Part shown: one piece after another, positions 7,534 through 14,716 of the stretch
Layout of the letters: each line of letters opens with the position of its first letter
Numbering within the stretch: the first letter of the stretch is position 1
Origin: an uncultured Prevotellaceae bacterium
GTDB lineage: Bacteria > Bacteroidota > Bacteroidia > Bacteroidales > Bacteroidaceae
Direction of reading: 5' to 3'
Assembly (NCBI GenBank): GCA_937910905.1
Contig: CALEPV010000096.1
Span: 1-26,731 of the forward strand
Length of the DNA stretch: 26,731 nt
Translations under genes and position numbers: made by a program
Notes under the pieces: model-generated
What the model saw: only the letters and a program-made list of their open reading frames with translations
What the model was told of the DNA's origin: nothing
The model's database searches: none

Positions 7534-8811
7534 GTGGATAGATACATCATAGCATTCATCGTTGGGTTGGCGCTGGCGTGTAACAGCGCCTCTGCCCAGC
7601 GTGCTCGCAGAGGAGGCAATGCAGCCAGGCAGACTGTTCCGCCTGTGGAGCAGGCTCGTGCTGCGATTGCCGACTATCGCTTCGAGGAGGCCGAGGGCAT
7701 ACTGACCAGCGAGATTACTGCACTCAAGCGTAAGCGCAAGCCCACCACAGAGGCTGAGCTGCTGCTGGAGCAGGCTCGTGTGGGCAGGCAGAAGCTGTCG
7801 GCCACAGAGCGCATTGTGGTGATAGACAGCGTTGTCGTTGGCCGCAACGAGGCTATGCAAGCCATCGCGTTGAGTCGTGAGAATGGGCGCATAGGCCTCT
7901 ATGCCACCACCTATCACGTTGCCGACAGCCTGGGCTGCACGCTCTACGAGAACGACCTCGGCAACCGCAGGATAGTAGCTGTGCCGGCATCCGACGGAGT
8001 CACGCTGCTGGCGGTGAGCGACCTCATAGGCAACAGCTGGACGGCACCCACACCTCTGGCAGGCTTGAATGAGAGCCTGCGGCAGAACTTCCCCTTCGTA
8101 CTGGCCGACGGTATGACGCTCTACTACGCAGCAACCGGCGACGAGAGCATGGGTGGCTATGACATCTTTGTGACACGTGTGGACGCATCCGATGCCGAAT
8201 GCCTCACACCAGAGAACGTAGGCTTCCCGTTCAACTCCACAGCCAACGACTACCTGCTCTGCATCGACGAGCAGTCGCAGCTGGGCTGGTTCGTCAGCGA
8301 CCGTCAGCAGCCCGCCGACAGCGTGTGCGTATATACCTTCATACCCAACGACATGCGGCAGACCTACGGTGACGACATCAGCGAAGCCGAGTTGCGCTCG
8401 GTGGCGAAGCTGACCAGCATACGTCAGACATGGAACGTGGACAACAGCCAACTGGAGGCAGCACGTGTCCGACTGGCCCATATGCGCAGCGGAGCCGCAG
8501 GCGGTGAGGCAGAGGCCCAGCAGCAGGCCGACTTCCATTTTGTGATAAGCGACACTCGCGAATACACCCGATACAGTGACTTCCAAAGCCAATCGGCACG
8601 CGAGATGATGCACGAATGGGTGCAGCTCGACAAGGAGCTCTCCACCGATGGTCTGATGCTCAACCGCCTGCGTGACAACTACGCAGCCGCTCGACCTGCC
8701 GACCGTCAGCAGCTGGCCACCACCATCCGTCAGCTCGAAGCCACCTACTACCTGCGCCTCGAGCAGCTCCGCGCCCTGACCAAAGCCATACGCCGCGCTG
8801 AAGCACAGTAA
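7534..8811 (+). CDS. Exported PD40-like (beta-propeller-type) protein with C-terminal helical region
   Basis: A 425-aa protein starting with GTG at 7534, 10 nt after the flavoprotein stop. The GTG is chosen because it alone provides a signal peptide (MDRYIIAFIVGLALACNSAS, then AQ); the next in-frame ATG is about 100 codons later. The middle section contains SMGGYDIFVTRVD near residue 205 and LGWFVSDRQQ, which resemble the WD40-like PD40 repeats of Bacteroidetes periplasmic or outer-membrane proteins. The N-terminal 100 residues and the last 120 (repeated Arg/Gln/Leu helices) look alpha-helical or coiled-coil. No catalytic motif is visible, so a specific function cannot be given; an envelope-associated scaffold or substrate-binding role is plausible. 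It is probably co-transcribed with the upstream gene. A 28-nt tandem duplication begins in its last codons. Confidence 0.75.
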   Translation: MDRYIIAFIVGLALACNSASAQRARRGGNAARQTVPPVEQARAAIADYRFEEAEGILTSEITALKRKRKPTTEAELLLEQARVGRQKLSATERIVVIDSVVVGRNEAMQAIALSRENGRIGLYATTYHVADSLGCTLYENDLGNRRIVAVPASDGVTLLAVSDLIGNSWTAPTPLAGLNESLRQNFPFVLADGMTLYYAATGDESMGGYDIFVTRVDASDAECLTPENVGFPFNSTANDYLLCIDEQSQLGWFVSDRQQPADSVCVYTFIPNDMRQTYGDDISEAELRSVAKLTSIRQTWNVDNSQLEAARVRLAHMRSGAAGGEAEAQQQADFHFVISDTREYTRYSDFQSQSAREMMHEWVQLDKELSTDGLMLNRLRDNYAAARPADRQQLATTIRQLEATYYLRLEQLRALTKAIRRAEAQ

Positions 8812-8870
8812 AGTAACGGGTCGCGCTGAAGCACAGTAAAGTAACGGGTCGCGCTGAAGCGCAGTAACGG
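8794..8870 (+). repeat. 28-nt tandem repeat (2.7 copies) spanning a stop codon
   Basis: Units 8794-8821 and 8822-8849 are identical 28-mers beginning CGCGCTGAAGCACAGTAA, and a partial third copy runs from 8850 to about 8870. The first copy contains the final codons and TAA of the PD40-like gene. It is followed by a duplicated octamer AACCTGTC at 8875-8890. Confidence 0.9.
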
Positions 8871-8896
8871 CTTTAACCTGTCAACCTGTCAGCGTG

Positions 8897-9955
8897 TTAC
8901 TCAGAGAACTGCTTGATGCGCTGCTCCTCGCTAAGACGGCAGATGAGCAACGTGTCATCATGTTCGGCAACAATGTAGCCATCGAGTCCCTGCACTACAA
9001 CCTTGCGCTCACCTGTGGTGTGCACCACGCAGTTGTGCGTGTCGAACAGACGTATGTCAGGCCCAATGCAGGCATTGTTGTTGGCATCGCGCTGGCTCTG
9101 CTCGTGCAGCGAACCCCACGTGCCGAGGTCGCTCCAGCCAAACGAAGCGGGGAACACAAATATCTCCTCGGCCTTCTCCATAACGGCATAGTCGATGGAG
9201 ATACTCTCGCATAGTGGGAAACGCTCATTGATTGTCTCCTGCTCCTTGGCTGTGCCATATACTGCCTGCATCCCCTCGAAGATGGCCGACATCTCCGGCT
9301 GGTACACACGCAGGGCGTTGATAATGGTTGACACACGGAACACAAAGATGCCGCTGTTCCAGAAGTAGTTGTTGCGACGCAGGTACTTCTCAGCCGTCGC
9401 GAGGTCGGGCTTCTCGCGGAACGAGTCCACACGATAAATCTCCTTGTTGCGGGCACTGGCCACGCTGAGGTCGGCCTGTATGTAGCCGTAGCCCGTCTCG
9501 GGACGTGTGGGCTTCATACCCAGAGTCACTATGGCATCGGTCTCTGAAGTGAACGATAACGCCCCGCCTATCACGCGACGGAACTCCTGCACGTCCATCA
9601 CCACGTGGTCGGAAGCCGTTACTACGATATTAGCCTGAGGGTTCAGCACCTTGATGCACCAGCTGACATAGGCTATGCACGGAGCTGTGTTGCGACGACA
9701 GGGCTCCATCAGTATGTGGTCGCGAGGTACATCGGGCAACTGCTCAGCCACCTGCGCGGCATATGCCGCGCTGGTTACCACCCACACGTTTTCGGCAGGG
9801 CATACACCAGCGAAACGGTCGAGGGTGAGCTGAAGCAGCGTGCGGCCGCATCCAAGCACATCGATGAACTGTTTGGGACGTTCAGGGGTACTCATGGGCC
9901 AGAAGCGACTACCTATGCCGCCGGCCATAATGACGAGGTGGTTGTTGGTGCTCAT
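8897..9955 (-). CDS. manC: Mannose-1-phosphate guanylyltransferase
   Basis: A 352-aa protein that makes GDP-mannose from mannose 1-phosphate and GTP in the cytoplasm. The N-terminal nucleotidyltransferase signature is intact: MAGGIGSRFWPMSTPERPKQF at residues 10-30, with the family Gly-rich loop, Arg17 and PKQF. Further family landmarks are LMEPCRRNTAPCIAY, TASDHVV and ETGYGYI. The length fits single-domain ManC; there is no fused phosphomannose isomerase. An in-frame ATG 30 nt upstream (9985) is rejected because it overlaps the -7 element at 9983-9990; the start at 9955 (MSTNNHLVIMAGG) leaves a leader of about 20 nt. It is transcribed divergently from the polysaccharide locus and converges on the PD40-like gene. 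It probably supplies activated mannose (directly or as GDP-fucose precursor) for that locus. Confidence 0.95.
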   Translation of the reverse strand: MSTNNHLVIMAGGIGSRFWPMSTPERPKQFIDVLGCGRTLLQLTLDRFAGVCPAENVWVVTSAAYAAQVAEQLPDVPRDHILMEPCRRNTAPCIAYVSWCIKVLNPQANIVVTASDHVVMDVQEFRRVIGGALSFTSETDAIVTLGMKPTRPETGYGYIQADLSVASARNKEIYRVDSFREKPDLATAEKYLRRNNYFWNSGIFVFRVSTIINALRVYQPEMSAIFEGMQAVYGTAKEQETINERFPLCESISIDYAVMEKAEEIFVFPASFGWSDLGTWGSLHEQSQRDANNNACIGPDIRLFDTHNCVVHTTGERKVVVQGLDGYIVAEHDDTLLICRLSEEQRIKQFSE

Positions 9956-9982
9956 AACGTAGGTAGAATGAAATGAATGGCG

Positions 9983-9990
9983 CAAAGTTA
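9983..9990 (-). promoter_or_regulatory. -7 promoter element for manC
   Basis: On the minus strand this reads TAACTTTG, matching TAnnTTTG, 28 nt upstream of the manC ATG. No good TTTG is present 19-22 nt further upstream. Confidence 0.5.
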
Positions 9991-10060
9991 TAGAGAATAG
10001 TCCATATATACACTCTTATAACGCAGAAAAGACGGCCATTGAGCAAAAAAAGAGGTTACG

Positions 10061-10094
10061 TTTGCAAGTGTTCGACAAATAATATCTATTTTTG
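10061..10094 (+). promoter_or_regulatory. Promoter of the response regulator and exopolysaccharide operon
   Basis: TATTTTTG at 10087-10094 is preceded by TTTG at 10061-10064 with a 22-nt spacer. TTTG is itself the end of another -7-like octamer, TACGTTTG (10057-10064). Transcription would start near 10101, giving a leader of about 45 nt before the ATG at 10148. No other convincing promoter was seen before 25006, so this may drive the whole locus. Confidence 0.6.
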
Positions 10095-10147
10095 CAAGGA
10101 TATTTGAAGAATACTTAACTGGCGGGTGTATGCCCGCAACAAACGCT

Positions 10148-10510
10148 ATGAAAAAGAAAATACTTATCCTAGACGACAAGGAGACGATAGCAAAAGTCCT
10201 GTCAATCTATCTGCAGAGCGAGTTCCAATGCACCTGGCTGCCCGATGGCTTGCAGGGCGTTAAGTGGCTGCAGGACGGCAATACACCAGACCTCATCATC
10301 ACCGACATACGTATGCCGGGCATGAGAGGCGATGAGTTCTTGGAGTGGATCAAGCAGAACGATTTGTTCAAGCACATCCCAGTTATCATGCTGTCATCTG
10401 AGGACAGCACCAGCGAGCGCATCAAGCTGCTGGAGGTCGGTGCGGCCGACTACATCGTGAAGCCCTTCAACCCGATGGAACTCAAGATTCGTATCAAGAA
10501 GATAATCTAA
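10148..10510 (+). CDS. Stand-alone response regulator receiver protein
   Basis: A 120-aa CheY-like protein made only of a receiver domain. The acidic pair is Asp9-Asp10 (LILDDKE), the phospho-acceptor Asp lies in IITDIRMPGMRGDEF, the Ser/Thr switch is in VIMLSSED, and the conserved Lys is in ADYIVKPFNP. All active-site residues are present. With no output domain it must act by protein contact. It is the first gene of the polysaccharide locus, 53 nt upstream of a sugar transferase whose N-terminus looks like a degenerate receiver, so that enzyme is the obvious candidate target (inference). An alternative start at 10130 would add six residues; the ATG at 10148 (MKKKILILDD) is the usual receiver beginning. 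Confidence 0.92.
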   Translation: MKKKILILDDKETIAKVLSIYLQSEFQCTWLPDGLQGVKWLQDGNTPDLIITDIRMPGMRGDEFLEWIKQNDLFKHIPVIMLSSEDSTSERIKLLEVGAADYIVKPFNPMELKIRIKKII

Positions 10511-10563
10511 GTACGACGCTCATTGACAGGCAGAGATAGTACACACACCCTTGTAAGCCCCTT

Positions 10564-11727
10564 ATGGTAAACATCATATATCTCGGAGGTGAAGGACGCA
10601 TGAAGTCAGCTCTTGGCTTTCTGCCGGGCTATGCTGTGGGGATGGCATCGAACTATCGTGAGGTGGACAGCGTTGTTGCTTCGTTTCCGCAGGGTAGTCA
10701 CGCCATTGTCTTCGTGGAGCGGCACAGCAGACAGGAAGACACCACTGTGCTCCAGTATCTGCACACACAACTGAAAGGCATCTATGTGATACTGGTGTCG
10801 CCCCCACTCAATGCCGAGGAGCGTAAGGCATATCTCAGTCAGGGAGTCAACGATACAGTCAACGACTCGGCATCTATGGCCGAGATTCACGAGAAGGTGA
10901 CCTTCGTGGATGAGCACGAGAAGCAGCTGTTCGCTGAGGTCGTGGTGCAGAAGAAGCTCTTTCAGTTCAGCCTGCCGCTGTGGAAGCGCCTGTTCGACAT
11001 ACTCTTCTCGCTGACTGCACTCATCATCCTTTCTCCTCTGTTCCTGATAACGGCCATTGCCATAAGGCTGGAGAGCCCGGGCAAGGTGTGGTACAAGAGC
11101 AAGCGCGTGGGAGCCAACTACAAGGTGTTCGACTTCCTGAAGTTCCGTTCCATGCGGCAGGGAGCCGACCAGCAGCTCAAGGACCTGTCGGCACTCAACC
11201 AATATGCCGGCGAAGAAGAGCAGCAAGTGGTGCATGCAATGTCCGACAGCGAAGGCTTCAGGGTTATAGCCCAGAGCACAGATGCACCAATACTGATAGG
11301 TGACGAAGGAATGGTGTTTGCAGAAGAGTTTGAGCAGCATCGCGATCAAGAGCGCAAGCAAGCCTTCGTCAAGTTGGAAAACGACCCGCGTATCACACGC
11401 GTTGGTCGTATCATTCGTAAATATAGCATCGACGAACTGCCACAGCTCATCAACATACTGCGTGGCGATATGAGCGTTGTGGGCAACCGGCCACTACCTC
11501 TCTACGAAGCTGAGAAGCTGACCGACGATGAGAGCATAGACCGATTCATCGCCCCTGCAGGCCTTACGGGACTCTGGCAGGTGATGAAGCGAGGCGACAG
11601 CGGACGCATGTCGGCCGAGGAACGCAAGCAGCTGGACATCACATACGGCAAGACATTCAGCTTCAAGCTGGATTGCTGGATTATATTTAAGACACTAACA
11701 GCCTTCGTGCAGAAGGAGAATGTATAA
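10564..11727 (+). CDS. Undecaprenyl-phosphate sugar-1-phosphate transferase with N-terminal degenerate receiver-like domain
   Basis: A 387-aa monotopic PGT (bacterial sugar transferase, WcaJ/PglC superfamily) that would start repeat-unit assembly by placing a sugar phosphate on undecaprenyl phosphate at the inner membrane. The catalytic part begins near residue 139 with WKRLFD and a re-entrant hydrophobic helix, then KFRSM, NDPRITRVGRIIRKYSIDELPQL (Asp-Glu dyad) and GDMSVVGNRPLP; Asn replaces the more common Pro in the PRP motif. About 75 residues separate FRSM from NDPR, perhaps 45 more than usual. Residues 1-115 can be laid along the upstream receiver: NIIYLGG for the first strand, HAIVFVERHS for strand 3, YVILVSPP for strand 4, QGVNDTVNDS for the Lys region. 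The acidic pair is Gly-Gly, and the Asp and Lys are absent. It lies 5 nt before the TolC-like gene. Confidence 0.9.
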   Translation: MVNIIYLGGEGRMKSALGFLPGYAVGMASNYREVDSVVASFPQGSHAIVFVERHSRQEDTTVLQYLHTQLKGIYVILVSPPLNAEERKAYLSQGVNDTVNDSASMAEIHEKVTFVDEHEKQLFAEVVVQKKLFQFSLPLWKRLFDILFSLTALIILSPLFLITAIAIRLESPGKVWYKSKRVGANYKVFDFLKFRSMRQGADQQLKDLSALNQYAGEEEQQVVHAMSDSEGFRVIAQSTDAPILIGDEGMVFAEEFEQHRDQERKQAFVKLENDPRITRVGRIIRKYSIDELPQLINILRGDMSVVGNRPLPLYEAEKLTDDESIDRFIAPAGLTGLWQVMKRGDSGRMSAEERKQLDITYGKTFSFKLDCWIIFKTLTAFVQKENV

Positions 11728-11732
11728 TTGCG

Positions 11733-12539
11733 ATGAAATACATTAAAACCTTAACAAGCTTTATACTCGCACTTAGCATTGTCACTCCCGCAGCCGCACA
11801 GACGGACAACGAGAGTATTGCATCAGACGGCATCAATGCCGGTTTCTTCGATACAGACAACATCTATTCGGGCTTCCGCCTGCCACCACTTGGTCAGCTG
11901 TTCGAGAACGCTATGACCAACCCGACGGTGGAGATGCTGGCACGCGAGGAAGCTATTCAGCGCGAACTGGTTAAGAAAGAGAAACTCAGCATACTTCAGT
12001 TTGTCAACGGGCACGCCAACTACACTTACGGTATCATGGACAACTATGGTAGCAACAGCACCGTCACTTCACCTATATATTATCAGTATATGGGCTCGAA
12101 GCAGAGCTATTGGAACTTCGGTGCCAGCTTGAGCGTACCTCTGGACGAAGCGTTCGACTATCACGGACGCGTGCGCCGCCAGCAGCTGGCTGCCGACAAA
12201 GCACGACTGCAGAAGGAGATTGCCTACGAAGAGCTGAAGCAGCGCATAGCATCGCTCTACGTGAGGATAGAGAACAACCTGATAGCCCTCAAGACCTCGA
12301 GCGAACATGCTGCAGCCTACAAGGGCGCCGGCCATCTGACCAACGAGGAGTTCAAGATGGGCGACATCACGGTTCGCGACCTAGCTGAGACCAAGCGTTG
12401 GGAGTACGATGCTATAGTCCGCTATCAGGATCTGCAATCCACCATTACCACCGATATACTCATTCTCGAAATACTTACTCACACGCCTATCATCACCAAT
12501 GTCATCGTGGACATGAAGCTTGACGAGGACAAGAAGTAA
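11733..12539 (+). CDS. Half-length TolC-like outer membrane protein
   Basis: A 268-aa exported protein with signal peptide MKYIKTLTSFILALSIVTPA followed by AAQ. The mature part resembles one outer-membrane efflux (OEP) repeat: a beta-like strand SYWNFGASLSVPLD followed by long charged helices (RRQQLAADKARLQKEIAYEE... and HLTNEEFKMGDITVRDLAETKRWEYD), the pattern seen in the second half of TolC. TolC proteins normally contain two such repeats in 420-490 residues; only one is present here, and the open reading frame is clean, with no sign of a recent break. Its position between the PGT and the Wzc-like gene suggests it serves polysaccharide export, where a Wza-type protein would be expected but none is seen. 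Oligomer state and pore formation are unknown. Confidence 0.75.
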   Translation: MKYIKTLTSFILALSIVTPAAAQTDNESIASDGINAGFFDTDNIYSGFRLPPLGQLFENAMTNPTVEMLAREEAIQRELVKKEKLSILQFVNGHANYTYGIMDNYGSNSTVTSPIYYQYMGSKQSYWNFGASLSVPLDEAFDYHGRVRRQQLAADKARLQKEIAYEELKQRIASLYVRIENNLIALKTSSEHAAAYKGAGHLTNEEFKMGDITVRDLAETKRWEYDAIVRYQDLQSTITTDILILEILTHTPIITNVIVDMKLDEDKK

Positions 12540-12557
12540 GAAAGAAGAAAGCAAGCT

Positions 12558-14714
12558 ATGGAAATCATTCAATACGTCACTCGATTTTTGTACCGCATTC
12601 GTTGGTACTTGCTCATCATTCCGCTTATTGCAGTAATTATAGCCTGGTTCCTCACTCGTGAGATTCCAAAGAAGTATGATGTGGACAGTACGGTATACAC
12701 CGGCATCATATCGGGCTACACGCTGGAGGGTACAGTATCTGGCAATTCGAGGGCAAATATGGCTAATCTGCTGTACATCATCACCACCGACAACACCATA
12801 CGCCGTGTGTCCACAAAGCTGCTTGCCTACTGCCTCATGTACGGCGACCGCGACCACGATAACAACTACATCACCGCAGAACACTTCCAGCAGCTGGACA
12901 ATATGACCCCGCCGGAGGTGAAGGCGCTGGTGGACAAGCGTAGCGTGGATCGCACGGTGAGTAACCTTACGGCCTATACGAAGGAGGACCGCAACAACTT
13001 CATCTTCCAGCTGCAGTCGCACCATCCGTATTTCGGTGTGCCCGACATCAGCCACAAGTTGAAGGTGAACCAGATGGGCGAGAGTGACATGATCAACATC
13101 GCCTATAGCTCCGATGACCCAGGTATCGCCTACCACACACTGAAGATACTTGATGAGGCCTTCATCAATCAGTATCAGGCAATCCGATACGGTGAGACCG
13201 ACAACGTTATCAAGTTCTTCGAGGGTGAGGTGAACCGTCTGTATCGAATCCTGCGTGCCAGTGAGGACGACCTGATCAACTACAACATATCGAAGCGCAT
13301 CATTAACTACGGCGAGCAGACTAAGCAGGTGGCCATCATGGATGCAGCCTACAAGAATATGGATCAGGGTCAGTTCATGTCGTATGCTGCAGAGAAGGCT
13401 ATCACGGACTATCTGGAGAGCCAAATGGGCGACCGCGCCAGCCTGCTGCGTACCAATCAGGACTTTCTTTCATCGCTGCAGAACATATCACGTCTGAAGT
13501 CCAGAGTGAGCAACCTGGAGATACAGGCGGAGAACAACGAGGATGCCCGCGAGGCTGTGGAGCGTGCACGACGCGAGCTGGAGGACGAAGAGCGTCGTGT
13601 GCGCGACATCACACTGACTATCAGCGATGCTACCTCTGGTACAAACGGCATCAAGCGCGATGCCCTTGTTGATACATGGCTCACACAGAAGCTCAAGACT
13701 CTTACCACAGAGGCTGAGATGCAGACTATGAATGTGATGTACAATCGCATCAACAACGACATGCTCTACTTCTCGCCAATCGGTGCACAGCTTAATAGTA
13801 AGGAACGCCACATCGGCTTCATCGAGAGCAATTACATGGAGATGCTGAAGGCGTTGAATGCAGCACGTTTGCGCCGTAAGAACCTGCAGATGACTACTGC
13901 CACCCTGCGTGTGCTCAACGAGCCTATCTTCCCAATCAACTCGGCTCCCAACAACCGTATGATGGTGCTGCTGGCCACGTTCCTTATATCGTTCCTGGCC
14001 ACAGCTGCCTACTTCTTCCTCATCGAACTGCTTGACCGTACGCTCCGCGACCGTCGTCGTACGGAGAGCCTCACGAAGTGCCCGGTCATTGGCTGCTATC
14101 CTATGGACAGCGCCCTGCGCTATCGTCGCTACAACAAGATTATTGCAGATATGGCCTTGCGCCAGCTCAGCAAATCCATACTGCCCACACTCGATACCGA
14201 CCATAAGAACATCATCAACCTGTTCTCAACGACTGTCGGTGACGGCAAGAGCTACATCGCCAACGAACTCGAGGAACTGTGGACATCCATGGGTCTCCAG
14301 GTGCGTCGTCTCACATATGATGAGGACTTCCTCACCGACGATAGCCACTATATTCTGGCAAAGCGCATCGAGGATTTGTGCCCGGACCTTCAGAACAATG
14401 AGATACTGCTCGTAGAGTACCCGCCACTTGACGAGCATGAGGTGCCGCCTACACTAATCAACGAGGGTACACTCAACCTTGTGGTAGCACGTGCCAACCG
14501 CACATGGAAGGATATCGACGAGAAGGCTCTGCGTAATCTGCTTACAGCACTGGAGAAGAAGGACACACTCTACTTCTACCTCACAGAGGCCGGTCGCGAT
14601 GCCGTCCAGGAGTACACTGGTCAGCTACCACCTTACACTACATTCAATAACTTTGTATACCGCATGTCGCAGCTCGGCTTGACAGCCACTGAGAATAAGC
14701 CACAGGGTAAGTAA
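12558..14714 (+). CDS. Wzc-like polysaccharide co-polymerase with degenerate BY-kinase domain
   Basis: A 718-aa inner-membrane protein. TM1 is at about residues 17-36 (WYLLIIPLIAVIIAWFL), followed by a Wzz-type periplasmic domain with coiled coils (about 300-360, rich in RARRELEDEERR). A Pro-rich approach (INSAPNNR) leads into TM2 near residues 468-492, and a cytoplasmic ATPase-like domain follows (540-700). The P-loop GDGKS is kept (561-565), but the Walker A' site, normally a hydrophobic strand plus DxD, reads RRLTYDEDF, and Walker B reads ILLVEYPP, with Glu and Tyr where Asp-Thr is expected. The last 14 residues contain no tyrosine, so the autophosphorylated Tyr cluster of BY-kinases is missing. 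It is likely to control chain length structurally rather than as an active tyrosine kinase. No Wzb phosphatase gene is present. The downstream polymerase begins 2 nt after its stop. Confidence 0.87.
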   Translation: MEIIQYVTRFLYRIRWYLLIIPLIAVIIAWFLTREIPKKYDVDSTVYTGIISGYTLEGTVSGNSRANMANLLYIITTDNTIRRVSTKLLAYCLMYGDRDHDNNYITAEHFQQLDNMTPPEVKALVDKRSVDRTVSNLTAYTKEDRNNFIFQLQSHHPYFGVPDISHKLKVNQMGESDMINIAYSSDDPGIAYHTLKILDEAFINQYQAIRYGETDNVIKFFEGEVNRLYRILRASEDDLINYNISKRIINYGEQTKQVAIMDAAYKNMDQGQFMSYAAEKAITDYLESQMGDRASLLRTNQDFLSSLQNISRLKSRVSNLEIQAENNEDAREAVERARRELEDEERRVRDITLTISDATSGTNGIKRDALVDTWLTQKLKTLTTEAEMQTMNVMYNRINNDMLYFSPIGAQLNSKERHIGFIESNYMEMLKALNAARLRRKNLQMTTATLRVLNEPIFPINSAPNNRMMVLLATFLISFLATAAYFFLIELLDRTLRDRRRTESLTKCPVIGCYPMDSALRYRRYNKIIADMALRQLSKSILPTLDTDHKNIINLFSTTVGDGKSYIANELEELWTSMGLQVRRLTYDEDFLTDDSHYILAKRIEDLCPDLQNNEILLVEYPPLDEHEVPPTLINEGTLNLVVARANRTWKDIDEKALRNLLTALEKKDTLYFYLTEAGRDAVQEYTGQLPPYTTFNNFVYRMSQLGLTATENKPQGK

Positions 14715-14716
14715 AA

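Noticed and set aside
9956..9985. Longer manC start at 9985
   Set aside because: That codon overlaps the -7 element TAACTTTG, and the added residues precede the conserved beginning of the family.
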